From NCBI GenBank assembly GCA_041277045.1, contig JBGFSY010000001.1, positions 1,488,001 to 1,552,000 on the forward strand: a stretch of DNA of 64,000 nt, given 5' to 3'. Made by a program: the position numbers and the translations under genes. The first letter of the stretch is position 1. Every line of letters starts with the position of its first letter. This document shows, in pieces, positions 44,461 through 53,787 of the stretch. The notes beneath the pieces are model-generated. The model searched no databases and was not told the DNA's origin. It saw only the letters and a program-made list of their open reading frames with translations. This stretch comes from Reddybacter sp041277045 (GTDB taxonomy: Bacteria > Pseudomonadota > Gammaproteobacteria > Pseudomonadales > Porticoccaceae).

Positions 44461-45786
44461 TTGTTTTTTGACCGGCCCGAATCCGGCGAACTCTCTGTTC
44501 TTGTCCACCTGAATTTAAACAGCGAGCGCGAACCGGAAGACCCTCGAGAATTTGAAGAACTGGCGATTTCCGCCGGTGGTGATCCAATTGCTTTTATTAC
44601 CGGCAGTCGGGATGTGCCCACCGCGAAGTTCTTTGTCGGCACCGGCAAGCTTGAAGAAATCAAGCAGGAAGTCGATAGCAGTGGCGCGGGTCTGGTCATC
44701 TTCAATCACAATCTTTCACCGAGCCAGGAGCGCAATATTGAACATGCGCTTTCCTGTCGGGTGCTCGATCGCACCGGTTTAATTCTCGATATTTTTGCTC
44801 AGCGTGCGCAAACCCACGAGGGTAAGTTGCAGGTTGAGCTCGCCCAGTTAGAGCACATGAGTACCCGCCTGATTCGTGGCTGGACTCACCTCGAGCGGCA
44901 AAAAGGCGGTATCGGTTTGCGCGGCCCGGGTGAAACCCAGCTCGAAACTGACCGGCGTTTATTGCGCGTACGCATTAAATCCATTCTTAAGCGCCTTGAA
45001 AAAGTGCGGGTTCAGCGCGAACAGGGACGGCGCTCACGCCGTCGAGCTGAAGTGCCCACTGTTTCTTTAGTGGGTTACACCAACGCCGGTAAGTCGACCC
45101 TGTTTAATCGCCTCACGGGTGCCGATGTTTACGCCGCCGATCAGCTGTTTGCTACCCTTGACCCGACAATGCGCTCCTTCAAAATACCGGAAGTCGGCTC
45201 GGTTATTTTTGCCGACACGGTGGGCTTTATCAGCCATTTACCTCACAAACTGGTCGAAGCCTTTCGCGCTACTCTCGATGAAGCGACTAATGCGACGCTC
45301 TTATTACACATTATTGACGCCAGTTCAGAGCAGCGCCTCGAGAATGTCGAGCGTGTCGATGAGGTGCTGAGTGAAATCGGTGCCGCCGATATTCCGGTGC
45401 TGAAAGTTTACAATAAAATTGATTTACTGGAGGCCGTCGAACCGCGCATTGAGCGCAATGGTGATGGCAAGCCCACCGCCATTTGGTTGTCTGCCAAGGA
45501 CAATCTCGGCGTTGACCTACTGCCGCTGGCACTGCGCGAGTTATTGGGTCATGATCAACTTCACGGTCAATGCACGCTGGGTCATGAGCTGGGGCGTTTT
45601 CGGGCGCTATTGTTTCAGGCCGGTGCCGTCATCGAAGAGACAACGCAGGATGATGGTAGTAGTTTGCTCGAGGTGCGCTTGCCCCGAGCTGAGTGGCAGC
45701 GTTTATTAAAGGTCTCGAGTTTGACGGCGCAGCAAGTGCTGCTTCAGCCGGCGCTGCCAGAGGCCGATAATTTTAATAATGAATAA
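44461..45786 (+). CDS. hflX: Ribosome-associated GTPase HflX
   Basis: A GTPase that splits and rescues stalled ribosomes, notably under heat stress. The N-terminal HflX domain includes FFVGTGKLEEI and FNHNLSPSQERNIE. A basic linker with RGPGETQLETDRR follows. The G domain has G1 GYTNAGKST at 205-213, G3 DTVGFI and G4 NKID. The start codon is TTG directly after hfq; FFDRPESGE is the usual family start and no other in-frame start exists after the hfq stop. The length is 441 residues. Confidence 0.94.
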   Translation: MFFDRPESGELSVLVHLNLNSEREPEDPREFEELAISAGGDPIAFITGSRDVPTAKFFVGTGKLEEIKQEVDSSGAGLVIFNHNLSPSQERNIEHALSCRVLDRTGLILDIFAQRAQTHEGKLQVELAQLEHMSTRLIRGWTHLERQKGGIGLRGPGETQLETDRRLLRVRIKSILKRLEKVRVQREQGRRSRRRAEVPTVSLVGYTNAGKSTLFNRLTGADVYAADQLFATLDPTMRSFKIPEVGSVIFADTVGFISHLPHKLVEAFRATLDEATNATLLLHIIDASSEQRLENVERVDEVLSEIGAADIPVLKVYNKIDLLEAVEPRIERNGDGKPTAIWLSAKDNLGVDLLPLALRELLGHDQLHGQCTLGHELGRFRALLFQAGAVIEETTQDDGSSLLEVRLPRAEWQRLLKVSSLTAQQVLLQPALPEADNFNNE

Positions 45787-45978
45787 TGTTCTCATTGCAA
45801 ATGGCCGCTAAATAGACGATCTGAGCTTAGACGAGCTGAGTTTAGTCGGGTCGATTTGTCGACACAGAGCGGTTTTAGATTTCTCATATTTTTTCATTGA
45901 TGCTAGTTGACGATGTTTGCTGGCTTTTCAATCAGGGCTTGTTAGAATTTGCGCCCTGTACTTTCACTGGAGTGGGTA

Positions 45979-47139
45979 ATGGCTTGGAATGAACCGGGTG
46001 GTGGCAAAGATCCCTGGGGTAACGGTAGTGGTAAAGGCGGTAATCCGCCCGACCTCGACGCGGCCCTGAAAGATATCGGCGATAAATTTGGCAAAATCTT
46101 TGGTGGCGGTAGCTCCGGCAGTGGTGGTGGCATCGGTGGCACGGCCATCGTCGGCATCCTGTTAATTATTTCGGTGATTTGGGGTCTGTTGGGTTTTTAC
46201 CAGATTGATGCGAAAGAGAAGGCTCTGGTGCTGCGTCTGGGTAAGTTCCATGAAATTGTCGGCGATGGCCTGCACTGGAATCCCCCCCTGGTTGATATTG
46301 TGACTCGGGTTCGCGTCACGGAAGAACGCCAGTATCAGACGCGCGGACAGATGCTCACGCAAGATGAAAATATTGTTGAGCTGCCCTTGACCGTGCATTA
46401 CAACATTAAGTCGGTGAAAGATTTTGTGCTGAATGTGAAAGCACCGGAATATAGCTTACGCCATGCCACCGATAGCGCCCTGCGCCACGTCGTGGGTAGC
46501 AGTGGTCTCGATGAAGTGGTGTCGACGGGCCGAGAGCAGTTAAGTGTTGACGTTCAAGATCGTCTGCAGACTTATCTCGACAGTTACGGTACGGGCATAA
46601 AAGTGGTCAAAGTGAATATTCTCGAAGCCAAGCCGCCCTCTGCGGTAAAGGCGGCCTACGATGATGTGATCAAGGCGCGGGAAGACAGAGAGCGGGTGAT
46701 CAACGAAGCCCAGGCCTATGCCAACGGCATCGTGCCCGAGGCGCGGGGTCGTGCCAAGCGGGTGCTTGAAGAAGCGAAAGGTTATCAGGCTCGCGTTGTT
46801 GCCGACGCCGAGGGTGAGACGGAGCGCTTTGATAAGTTGCTGGCCGAATATCAAAAAGCGCCCGAAGTGACGCGTCAGCGACTCTATCTCGATACCATGC
46901 AATCAGTGATGGAAAACAGCTCGAAGGTGCTGGTTGATGTCGAGGGCGGCAATAATATGCTCTATCTGCCGCTGGATAAAATCATGCAGCAGCAAGCGTC
47001 GATTCCAGGCAGAAGCAGTAGTGGTAGTAGTGGCCAGGTGAGGTCGCTCTCTTCGGCTGATATCAACCTTATTACGGAAGCGGTGATTGACCGGATTCGC
47101 AATCAGTCATCCAATAGTCAGCGACGGGAGTCACGCTAA
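45979..47139 (+). CDS. hflK: FtsH protease modulator HflK
   Basis: With HflC forms the large membrane cage that surrounds the FtsH protease. The N-terminus (MAWNEPGGGKDPWG) and the following Gly-rich stretch are cytoplasmic. One membrane segment (about 55-78) precedes the SPFH/band-7 domain (about 80-290), and a helical, Ala/Glu-rich tail follows. The frame extends 10 codons upstream; ATG 45979 with GGAG before it is preferred (386 residues). It overlaps hflC by one base. Confidence 0.95.
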   Translation: MAWNEPGGGKDPWGNGSGKGGNPPDLDAALKDIGDKFGKIFGGGSSGSGGGIGGTAIVGILLIISVIWGLLGFYQIDAKEKALVLRLGKFHEIVGDGLHWNPPLVDIVTRVRVTEERQYQTRGQMLTQDENIVELPLTVHYNIKSVKDFVLNVKAPEYSLRHATDSALRHVVGSSGLDEVVSTGREQLSVDVQDRLQTYLDSYGTGIKVVKVNILEAKPPSAVKAAYDDVIKAREDRERVINEAQAYANGIVPEARGRAKRVLEEAKGYQARVVADAEGETERFDKLLAEYQKAPEVTRQRLYLDTMQSVMENSSKVLVDVEGGNNMLYLPLDKIMQQQASIPGRSSSGSSGQVRSLSSADINLITEAVIDRIRNQSSNSQRRESR

Positions 47140-48020
47140 TGAACCAGAGATTTCCTAGTTTTTTAGTCCTTGTTGTCATCGCGATTACCTTTAGCAATAG
47201 CTGTATTTATATTGTTAAAGAAACGGAAAAGGCCGTAAAACTGCATTTCGGTAGTATTACCGACGCAGATATTCCCCCAGGCATACACCTCAAGTGGCCG
47301 ATGGCCGACAAGGTGCATAAATTTGATGCGCGTATTCTCACCCTCGATGCTGAACCGAAAAGCTTTTTGACCCGCGAGAAAAAGCGTTTAATCGTCGATG
47401 CTTTTGCCAAGTGGAAAATCAAAGATGTCGAGGTTTACTACAAGGCAACCGGTGGTGATGAAGCTGTGGCCCACGCCCGTCTTGGCGACCGTGTTAACGA
47501 TGGCCTGCGCAACCAATTTGGTACGCGCACCCTGCACGAAGTGGTCTCCGGTGAGCGCGATGTCTTGATGCACAATATTACCGAAGAGCTGAACAAGACC
47601 GTCACCGAATCGCTGGGTGTTGTGGTTGTCGATGTCCGTGTTAAGCGTATCGACTTGCCCTCTGAGGTTAGCGAGCAGGTGTTCCGTCGTATGAAGGCCG
47701 AGCGGGAAAAAGAAGCCCGTGAATTACGCTCCATCGGTAAGGAAGCGGCTGAAGAAATTCGCGCCGATGCCGATCGACAGGAAACCATCATTGCCGCTAA
47801 CGCTTACAAAGAAAGTGAGCAGTTGCGCGGTGCTGGCGATGCGGATGCCACGGCGATTTACTCGACTGCCTACAGCAAAGATCCCGAGTTCTATTCCTTT
47901 ACCCGCAGCTTGAAAGCCTACAACAGTGCTTTTGCATCGAAGGGCGATATTATGCTGGTTGAGCCCGATAGTGAATTCTTCCGCTATTTGAAAAACTCGA
48001 AAGGTGAGCCAAAGAACTGA
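47139..48020 (+). CDS. hflC: FtsH protease modulator HflC
   Basis: The partner of HflK in the HflKC cage. One N-terminal membrane anchor (about 5-25) is followed by a periplasmic SPFH domain with ETEKAVKLHFGSI and PGIHLKWP, and a long helical region (about 190-250, EREKEARELRSIGKEAAEEI). The 293-residue length is standard. It begins on the last base of hflK and is followed by an intrinsic terminator. Confidence 0.95.
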   Translation: MNQRFPSFLVLVVIAITFSNSCIYIVKETEKAVKLHFGSITDADIPPGIHLKWPMADKVHKFDARILTLDAEPKSFLTREKKRLIVDAFAKWKIKDVEVYYKATGGDEAVAHARLGDRVNDGLRNQFGTRTLHEVVSGERDVLMHNITEELNKTVTESLGVVVVDVRVKRIDLPSEVSEQVFRRMKAEREKEARELRSIGKEAAEEIRADADRQETIIAANAYKESEQLRGAGDADATAIYSTAYSKDPEFYSFTRSLKAYNSAFASKGDIMLVEPDSEFFRYLKNSKGEPKN

Positions 48021-48077
48021 GTCGTTCGCGGTAAAAAATACAGCCCTCGATTGTCTCGAGTGGTAAGATAGCAGGAG

Positions 48078-48100
48078 AACCGGGGCAGCCCGGTTTTTTT
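48078..48100 (+). terminator. Intrinsic terminator after hflC
   Basis: A 7-bp stem (48078-48084 with 48089-48095), a GCAG loop, and a T-run through 48100. It closes the long nnr-to-hflC block; the next gene starts 49 bases later. Confidence 0.85.
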
Positions 48101-48148
48101 GCGACTGTTGTGGGCTTACGAGCCTTACAGGCTAGGCTTTGGTAGGTA

Positions 48149-48340
48149 ATGGTAATGGCTCAAGACCTTCTTGCTGCGCTGTGTTTAGTCCTGGTTATTG
48201 AAGGCATTATGCCGTTTCTGGCACCTTCGGGCTGGCGCACTATGATGCTGACTCTGGTTCAAACCGACGACAAACACATTCGCATACTGGGCCTGGTGAG
48301 TATGCTGCTGGGTGCCGGGCTGCTGTTTTTAGTGCGGTAG
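48149..48340 (+). CDS. DUF2065 small membrane protein
   Basis: A 63-residue protein with two hydrophobic segments (about 6-24 and 46-62) and the family wording EGIMPFLAPSGWRTMM and IRILGLVSMLLGAGLLF. Members (E. coli YjeT type) lie between hflC and purA in many proteobacteria; the function is unknown, though the place suggests a tie to HflKC. A second ATG two codons in could also serve. Confidence 0.85.
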   Translation: MVMAQDLLAALCLVLVIEGIMPFLAPSGWRTMMLTLVQTDDKHIRILGLVSMLLGAGLLFLVR

Positions 48341-48423
48341 TTCGTGTGAGCTTGGTGGTGCCGTTAGCAGTTAAAGTATTTAGCCACGCTATTTAGAAAG
48401 TTGTTGAGATTAAGACAGGAATT

Positions 48424-49644
48424 ATGACGAAGATTGATCGCTGGTTATTGCCCGATGGTATTGAAGAGATTCTCCCCGACCGCGCCCTCAAAGTAGAGCG
48501 CCTGCGTCGCCGTTTACTCGACCTCTATCACTCCTGGGGTTACGACCTGGTAATACCGCCACTGGCTGAATTTACCGACTCTCTGCTCAGTGGCGCGGGC
48601 TCAGACCTCGATTTGATGACCTTTAAAATCACCGACCAACTCACCGGTCGGATGATGGGTGTGCGCGCCGATATTACGCCCCAGGCCGCGCGCATGGATG
48701 CCCACAGTTTACAGCGTAACAGCCCCAACCGTTTGTGTTATGCCGGTCAGGTACTTTACACCCGCGCGCGCGGGCCACTGGAGTCGCGATCGCCGATCCA
48801 GCTCGGTGTTGAGTTGTTTGGCGAAGCCAGTTTAGCGGCCGACGTCGAAGTCATGTCGCTGCTCGTCGAAACCCTCAGTTTCAGTGGCCTCGATGACATT
48901 CATCTGGATATCGGTCACGTCGGCATTTACCGTGCCCTGGAACAGGCGGCAGGCCTGAGTGCCGAGCAAAGCGCCGAGTTGTTTGCGCTGTTGCAGCGTA
49001 AAGATGCCGGTTTACAGCAGTGGTTAGCGAGTAATGTGGCAGATGCAGAGTTGGCCGCGATGCTAGCTGCTCTGCCGGGTTTGGCGGGTGATGCCACAAT
49101 GCTCAGTCAGGCCAAACAGGTGCTGGCCAATGCGCCGGCCGAGGTGCTGCAGGCATTGAGTGAAGTGGAAGCGGTGGCTAGCCAGTTGGCCGAGTGCGCA
49201 CCGAAGGTTGCCCTGTTTCTCGATTTGAGTGAGCTGCGCGGCTATCACTACCACACCGGCATTGTCTTTGCCGCCTACACCAGCGAGTCGACATTGGCCC
49301 TGGGTAATGGCGGCCGCTATGACGATGTCGGCGAGGCCTTTGGCCGCGCGCGTCCGGCAACGGGCTTCGGCATTGATCTGAGCAAACTGGCCAGCCTGGT
49401 TGAGTACAGCCACAGTGTGGTGCCGGGCATTTATGCACCGGCTCCGCCGGCGAGTGCGAATTGCACTGAATGGACAAAAGAAATTGCCCGCTTGCGTGAT
49501 AGTGGCGAGCGAGTGGTGCGTGGCTTTGTCGGCCAGCACGTGGATTATGACGAGCTGCACTGTGATCGTGTATTGATGAGCAGTGATAGTGGATTTATTG
49601 TAGAACCAACAGCCGCGCCTGCGGTAGGTAATGAGAGCGAATGA
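48424..49644 (+). CDS. hisZ: ATP phosphoribosyltransferase regulatory subunit HisZ
   Basis: A paralogue of histidyl-tRNA synthetase that acts as regulatory subunit of the short-form HisG in histidine synthesis. The class II core is seen (YHSWGYDLVIPPLAEFTDSL, MGVRADITPQAARMDAH, GGRYDDVGEAFGRARPATGFG), but the tRNA anticodon-binding domain is replaced by a short tail. The length of 406 residues fits. No hisG is near, as is usual for hisZ beside purA. Its stop overlaps the first ATG of purA. Confidence 0.93.
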   Translation: MTKIDRWLLPDGIEEILPDRALKVERLRRRLLDLYHSWGYDLVIPPLAEFTDSLLSGAGSDLDLMTFKITDQLTGRMMGVRADITPQAARMDAHSLQRNSPNRLCYAGQVLYTRARGPLESRSPIQLGVELFGEASLAADVEVMSLLVETLSFSGLDDIHLDIGHVGIYRALEQAAGLSAEQSAELFALLQRKDAGLQQWLASNVADAELAAMLAALPGLAGDATMLSQAKQVLANAPAEVLQALSEVEAVASQLAECAPKVALFLDLSELRGYHYHTGIVFAAYTSESTLALGNGGRYDDVGEAFGRARPATGFGIDLSKLASLVEYSHSVVPGIYAPAPPASANCTEWTKEIARLRDSGERVVRGFVGQHVDYDELHCDRVLMSSDSGFIVEPTAAPAVGNESE

Positions 49645-50939
49645 TGGGCAAGAATGTAGTAGTACTGGGTACCCAATGGGGCGATGAAGGCAAGGGAAAA
49701 ATCGTCGATTTACTGACTGATCAGGCTTCTGTGGTGACGCGCTTTCAGGGCGGTCACAATGCCGGCCACACACTGGTGATCGACGGCGAAAAAACCGTTT
49801 TACACCTCATCCCCTCCGGTATCTTGCGTGACAATGTGCGCTGCCTGATCGGCAACGGCGTGGTGCTCGCTCCCGATGCTCTGTTAAAAGAGATGGCTCA
49901 GTTGGAGGAGAGCGGTGTACCGGTGCGAGAGCGCCTGCGTATTTCGCCGGCCTGTCCGCTGATTCTGCCCTATCACGTCGCCCTTGATCAGGCGCGGGAA
50001 GTGGCGCGCGGCAAAGCCGCAATTGGCACTACCGGGCGTGGTATCGGCCCGGCCTATGAAGACAAAGTCGCACGTCGTGGTTTGCGTTTGGGTGATCTTT
50101 TCGACCGCAGTCGCTTTGCCGATAAATTGCGTGAAGTGATGGAATACCACAACTTTATGCTGACCCATTACTACAAGGCCAAGGCCAGTGACTATGCTGC
50201 CACGTTGGCGTCGTGCCAGGTGTGGGCGGAAGAGTTGCGTCCCATGGTGCTGGACGTTACCGCCGCTTTGCACGAGACCCGTGAAGCGGGCGAGAATATT
50301 CTCTTTGAAGGTGCCCAGGGTTCACTGCTCGATATCGACCACGGCACCTATCCTTTTGTGACCTCATCAAACACCACCGCTGGTGGCACGGCGACGGGCA
50401 GTGGTTTCGGCCCCCTGTATCTCGACTATGTGCTGGGCATTACCAAGGCCTACACCACTCGCGTTGGCTCCGGCCCCTTTCCCACCGAATTATTCTGCGA
50501 AGTTGGCGAGCATCTAGCCGCAAAAGGTCATGAGTTTGGTGCCACCACGGGTCGCGCGCGACGCTGCGGCTGGTTCGATGCTGTCGCCCTTAAGCAGGCG
50601 GTGCGTATTAACAGTGTCTCGGGTCTGTGTCTGACCAAACTCGATGTGCTCGACGGTCTCGAGGGTATCAATATCTGCATTGGCTATGAGGACAAGGACG
50701 GTAAGCCTGCCAGTGCGCCGAGCCATGCCGATGACTACGAAAATATTGTGCCGGTTTACGAGACGCTACCCGGTTGGACGGAGTCAACAGTGGGTGCTAA
50801 AAGCCTCGATCAATTGCCGGCTGCAGCCCGCAGCTATATTGCTCGCATTGAAGAAGTGTGCGGTGTGCCCATCGATATTGTTTCCACCGGCCCCGATCGC
50901 GTTGAAACCATCGTGTTGCGTCACCCCTTCGGCGCTTGA
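49644..50939 (+). CDS. purA: Adenylosuccinate synthetase
   Basis: Joins IMP and aspartate with GTP on the way to AMP. The N-terminal GTP loop GDEGKGK (13-19) contains the catalytic Asp, followed by GGHNAGHTLV. Later motifs are TTGRGIGPAYEDK, FEGAQGSLLDIDHGTYPFVTSS and GATTGRARRCGWFD. Two adjacent ATG codons overlap or touch the hisZ stop; the second gives the usual MGKNVVVLG and 431 residues. Confidence 0.97.
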   Translation: MGKNVVVLGTQWGDEGKGKIVDLLTDQASVVTRFQGGHNAGHTLVIDGEKTVLHLIPSGILRDNVRCLIGNGVVLAPDALLKEMAQLEESGVPVRERLRISPACPLILPYHVALDQAREVARGKAAIGTTGRGIGPAYEDKVARRGLRLGDLFDRSRFADKLREVMEYHNFMLTHYYKAKASDYAATLASCQVWAEELRPMVLDVTAALHETREAGENILFEGAQGSLLDIDHGTYPFVTSSNTTAGGTATGSGFGPLYLDYVLGITKAYTTRVGSGPFPTELFCEVGEHLAAKGHEFGATTGRARRCGWFDAVALKQAVRINSVSGLCLTKLDVLDGLEGINICIGYEDKDGKPASAPSHADDYENIVPVYETLPGWTESTVGAKSLDQLPAAARSYIARIEEVCGVPIDIVSTGPDRVETIVLRHPFGA

Positions 50940-51019
50940 ATTAGCGTTTAAATCGTAAGGCTGATAAACCATAGGGCGTCCCAAAAAATAAAATAATAAT
51001 TAAAAATGAGGAGTGAACG

Positions 51020-52192
51020 ATGAGTATCAGAGGAAAAGCCTTTATCGCGGGAATTTATGAACACCCGTTGCGAGAGGCTACGGGTAAAACCGTCCCCCAG
51101 TTGCATGCCGAGGTCGCCAAGGGTGCGCTGGAAGATGCAGGTCTGACGAAAGATGATATCGACGCCTACTATTGTGCCGGTGACGTACCGGGGCTTGGTC
51201 CCCTAAATCAGGCCGAATATATGGGCTTGAATGTCACTCAGTTTGACAGCACAGAAGTCGGTGGCTCATCCTATGTGGCCCACGTTAATCATGCAGCTCA
51301 GGCCATCGCCATGGGTCACTGCAAAGTCGCATTAATTACCCTGGCCGGCCGCCCTCGCGCCGACGCCAAAGAAAATTATCGCACCCGTCCCGGTGGCGGT
51401 CCACCCGCTGACTATGCCTTTGAAGCACCCTTTCGCCCGGTGGTTACTAATATGTACGGCATGGCGGCGATGCGCCACATGCACGAATATGGCACCACCA
51501 GCGAGCAGTTAGCCTGGGTTAAAGTTGCCGCCTCTCATCATGCCCAATACAATGAACACGCCATGTTGCGCAATGTGGTGACGGTCGAAGATGTGGTCAA
51601 TTCACCGATGATCAGCGATCCTCTGCACCGCCTCGACTGCTGTGTGATGAGTGATGGCGGCGGCGCGGTTATTGTCGTCGCCCCAGAAATCGCCGCTCAG
51701 CTCAAGCGCCCCAGCGTTAAAGTGCTGGGTGCTGGTGAAGCGATAAAACACCTCAACGGTGGCAAGGTTGACTTGACCTATTCCGGCGCACGCTGGTCGG
51801 GACCGAAAGCTTTTGAAGAGGCGGGTGTGACACCGGCTGACATTAAATACGCCTCTATTTACGACTCCTTCACTATTACAGTTGTCGAAACACTCGAAGA
51901 CTTGGGCTTTTGTGCCAAGGGCGAGGGTGGCAAATTCGTCGCCGACGGCAACCTGATTTCAGGTGTCGGCAAGCTGCCCTTTAATACCGACGGCGGCGGT
52001 CTGTGCAATAACCACCCGACTGATCGGGGCGGCATAACCAAGGTTATTGAAGCCGTGCGCCAGGTGCGCGGCGAAGCCCATCCCAAAGTACAGGTGGCTA
52101 ATTGTAATATTGCATTGGCCCACGGTACCGGCGGTTTATTGGGCTCGCGCATGGGCAGTGCAACATTGATACTGGGAGGTGCAGACGCATGA
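51020..52192 (+). CDS. Thiolase-like protein lacking the catalytic cysteine (Ltp2-like)
   Basis: A 390-residue thiolase-fold protein. The helix that normally starts with the acyl-accepting cysteine reads STEVGGSSYVAHVNHAAQ (77-94), with Gly81-Gly82 at the Cys position. The HDAF-type motif is YDSF, and the last active-site loop reads NIALAHGTGGLLGSRMG, without the second Cys. It overlaps by 4 bases the DUF35 gene. Such pairs in actinobacteria (Ltp2 with a DUF35 partner) are retro-aldolases that cut CoA-ester side chains; here the reaction is unknown. The leader is A-rich, with GAGGAG just before the ATG. Confidence 0.85.
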   Translation: MSIRGKAFIAGIYEHPLREATGKTVPQLHAEVAKGALEDAGLTKDDIDAYYCAGDVPGLGPLNQAEYMGLNVTQFDSTEVGGSSYVAHVNHAAQAIAMGHCKVALITLAGRPRADAKENYRTRPGGGPPADYAFEAPFRPVVTNMYGMAAMRHMHEYGTTSEQLAWVKVAASHHAQYNEHAMLRNVVTVEDVVNSPMISDPLHRLDCCVMSDGGGAVIVVAPEIAAQLKRPSVKVLGAGEAIKHLNGGKVDLTYSGARWSGPKAFEEAGVTPADIKYASIYDSFTITVVETLEDLGFCAKGEGGKFVADGNLISGVGKLPFNTDGGGLCNNHPTDRGGITKVIEAVRQVRGEAHPKVQVANCNIALAHGTGGLLGSRMGSATLILGGADA

Positions 52193-52596
52193 GCGAATTA
52201 AACGGAATGAATCGACCCAGCAAAGTGCGGGCACCCCGCGTCAATGACGAAACTAAAGGTTTTTGGGCTGCGACTGGCGAAGGTAAATTGTTGGTTAAAC
52301 ACTGTAATAGCTGTGGTGAAAATCATTTTTACCCACGCACCTTTTGCCCCTTTTGCTTCAGTGACGACACCGAGTATTTAGAAACAGCAGGGCGCGGCAC
52401 GATTTACACGTACAGCGTTATGCGTAGAACAAAAGAGCCATGGGCTATTGCCTATGTCACTCTCGATGAAGGCCCCACGATGATGACCAATTTAATCGAC
52501 TGCGATTTCGACAAACTCGAAATTGGCCAGGCGGTAAAAGTGGCGTTTATCGACACGGGTGAAGGTACGGCGGTGCCATTTTTTGCACCCGCTTGA
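52189..52596 (+). CDS. DUF35 Zn-ribbon/OB-fold partner protein
   Basis: A 135-residue protein with a rubredoxin-like zinc ribbon (C39xxC42 and C53xxC56) and a C-terminal OB fold (about 60-130, GRGTIYTYSVMRR onward). These proteins bind thiolase-like subunits, and sometimes MaoC-like domains, and complete the CoA-ester active site. Its start codon overlaps the thiolase-like stop, a strong sign of a stable complex. A LeuB-like dehydrogenase follows in the same direction after 31 bases. Confidence 0.88.
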   Translation: MSELNGMNRPSKVRAPRVNDETKGFWAATGEGKLLVKHCNSCGENHFYPRTFCPFCFSDDTEYLETAGRGTIYTYSVMRRTKEPWAIAYVTLDEGPTMMTNLIDCDFDKLEIGQAVKVAFIDTGEGTAVPFFAPA

Positions 52597-52627
52597 ATGT
52601 AGTTAAACTAGGAATGGTAGGTAATCA

Positions 52628-53731
52628 GTGAAAAATTTCAAAATTGCAGTATTGGCCGGTGATGGTATTGGCCCGGAAATTATGACAGAAGCACTTAAGG
52701 TGCTGAAAATCATCGAGGCACGCAACGATGTGAGCTTTGAACTGATGCCCGCCGCCTTTGGCGCCAACGCTTATTTCGATTGCGGTCACCCCTTTCCACA
52801 AGCCACTATCGACATTTGCGATGCCGCCGATGCCATCCTCAAAGGCCCGATTGGCTTAAGCCACGAGGAATCACAAAAAATTCCCGTCGACATGCTACCC
52901 GAGCGCGCCGCGCTGCTGCCGATGCGTCGTCGCTATAACACCTTTGCCAACTTTCGCCCGGTGTCACTGCCCAAAGAGCTGGCCCATTTTTCTCCCCTGA
53001 AGCCGGAAATTATTGGCGAAGGCATCGATTTGATTATGGTGCGCGAGTTGGTCGGTGGCCTCTATTTTGGTGACAAAGAAGTCGGCGTTAACGACGAAGG
53101 TTTACGCTATGTGCGTGAAACACTGGAATACGACGAAGGGCAAATTAGTCGCATCCTCCACGAAGCCTTTAAAATTTCTATGCGCCGTAAGAAAGTGCTG
53201 CACAATATTCACAAAAGTAACGTATTGAAATCTAGCGTTTTGTGGAACGAAATTATTGAAGAGATCGCCCCGCAATACCCTGAGGTTAAAGTGGTTCATA
53301 TCCTAGTTGATGCGGCCGCTACCTTGCTGTGTTTAAACCCCACCCAGTTTGATGTGATGGTCATGGAGAATATGTTTGGCGATATTCTCAGCGATCAGGG
53401 CGGCGGCATTCTTGGCTCCCTGGGTTTAATGCCATCGGCCTGTCTGGGGCCAGATAAGGCTTACTACGAGCCCTCTCATGGTTCTGCACCGGATATCGCC
53501 GGTAAGAATATTGCCAATCCCTATTCGATGATAGGTTCGGTGGCGATGATGCTCGAAAACAGTTTCGATATGGCCGATGAAGCAGAAAATGTCTGGTCCG
53601 CTATGCAGGGCGTTTTTGCCGATGGTTTTTCCACCGCCGATTTGAGCAAGTCGGGTTCGGGTGTCACCATGATTAACACCCAAGAATTTGGCGAGCGGGT
53701 GGTGGCTAAGCTAGAAGCGCAAACGGCCTGA
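52628..53731 (+). CDS. Isopropylmalate/isocitrate dehydrogenase family protein (LeuB-like)
   Basis: An NAD(P)-dependent oxidative decarboxylase of the LeuB/Icd family, 367 residues. N-terminal IAVLAGDGIGPEIM, the substrate-Arg region MRRRYNTFANFRP, VRELVGGLYFG with its Tyr, NIHKSNVLK with the catalytic Lys, and two metal Asp in ENMFGDILSDQGGG are all present, as is YEPSHGSAPDIAGKNIANP. It starts at GTG. The other leucine genes (leuA, leuC, leuD) are absent, and it sits in an acyl-CoA gene set, so it may use a different malate-type substrate; a real leuB cannot be excluded. Confidence 0.85.
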   Translation: MKNFKIAVLAGDGIGPEIMTEALKVLKIIEARNDVSFELMPAAFGANAYFDCGHPFPQATIDICDAADAILKGPIGLSHEESQKIPVDMLPERAALLPMRRRYNTFANFRPVSLPKELAHFSPLKPEIIGEGIDLIMVRELVGGLYFGDKEVGVNDEGLRYVRETLEYDEGQISRILHEAFKISMRRKKVLHNIHKSNVLKSSVLWNEIIEEIAPQYPEVKVVHILVDAAATLLCLNPTQFDVMVMENMFGDILSDQGGGILGSLGLMPSACLGPDKAYYEPSHGSAPDIAGKNIANPYSMIGSVAMMLENSFDMADEAENVWSAMQGVFADGFSTADLSKSGSGVTMINTQEFGERVVAKLEAQTA

Positions 53732-53787
53732 CATCGACACCAGGCTGATAGTTAATTCTTATTGAAAACTAAAAATGAGAAATAATA

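Noticed and set aside
44082..44471. 129-codon frame over hfq
   Set aside because: It overlaps hfq in another frame, and Hfq is certain.
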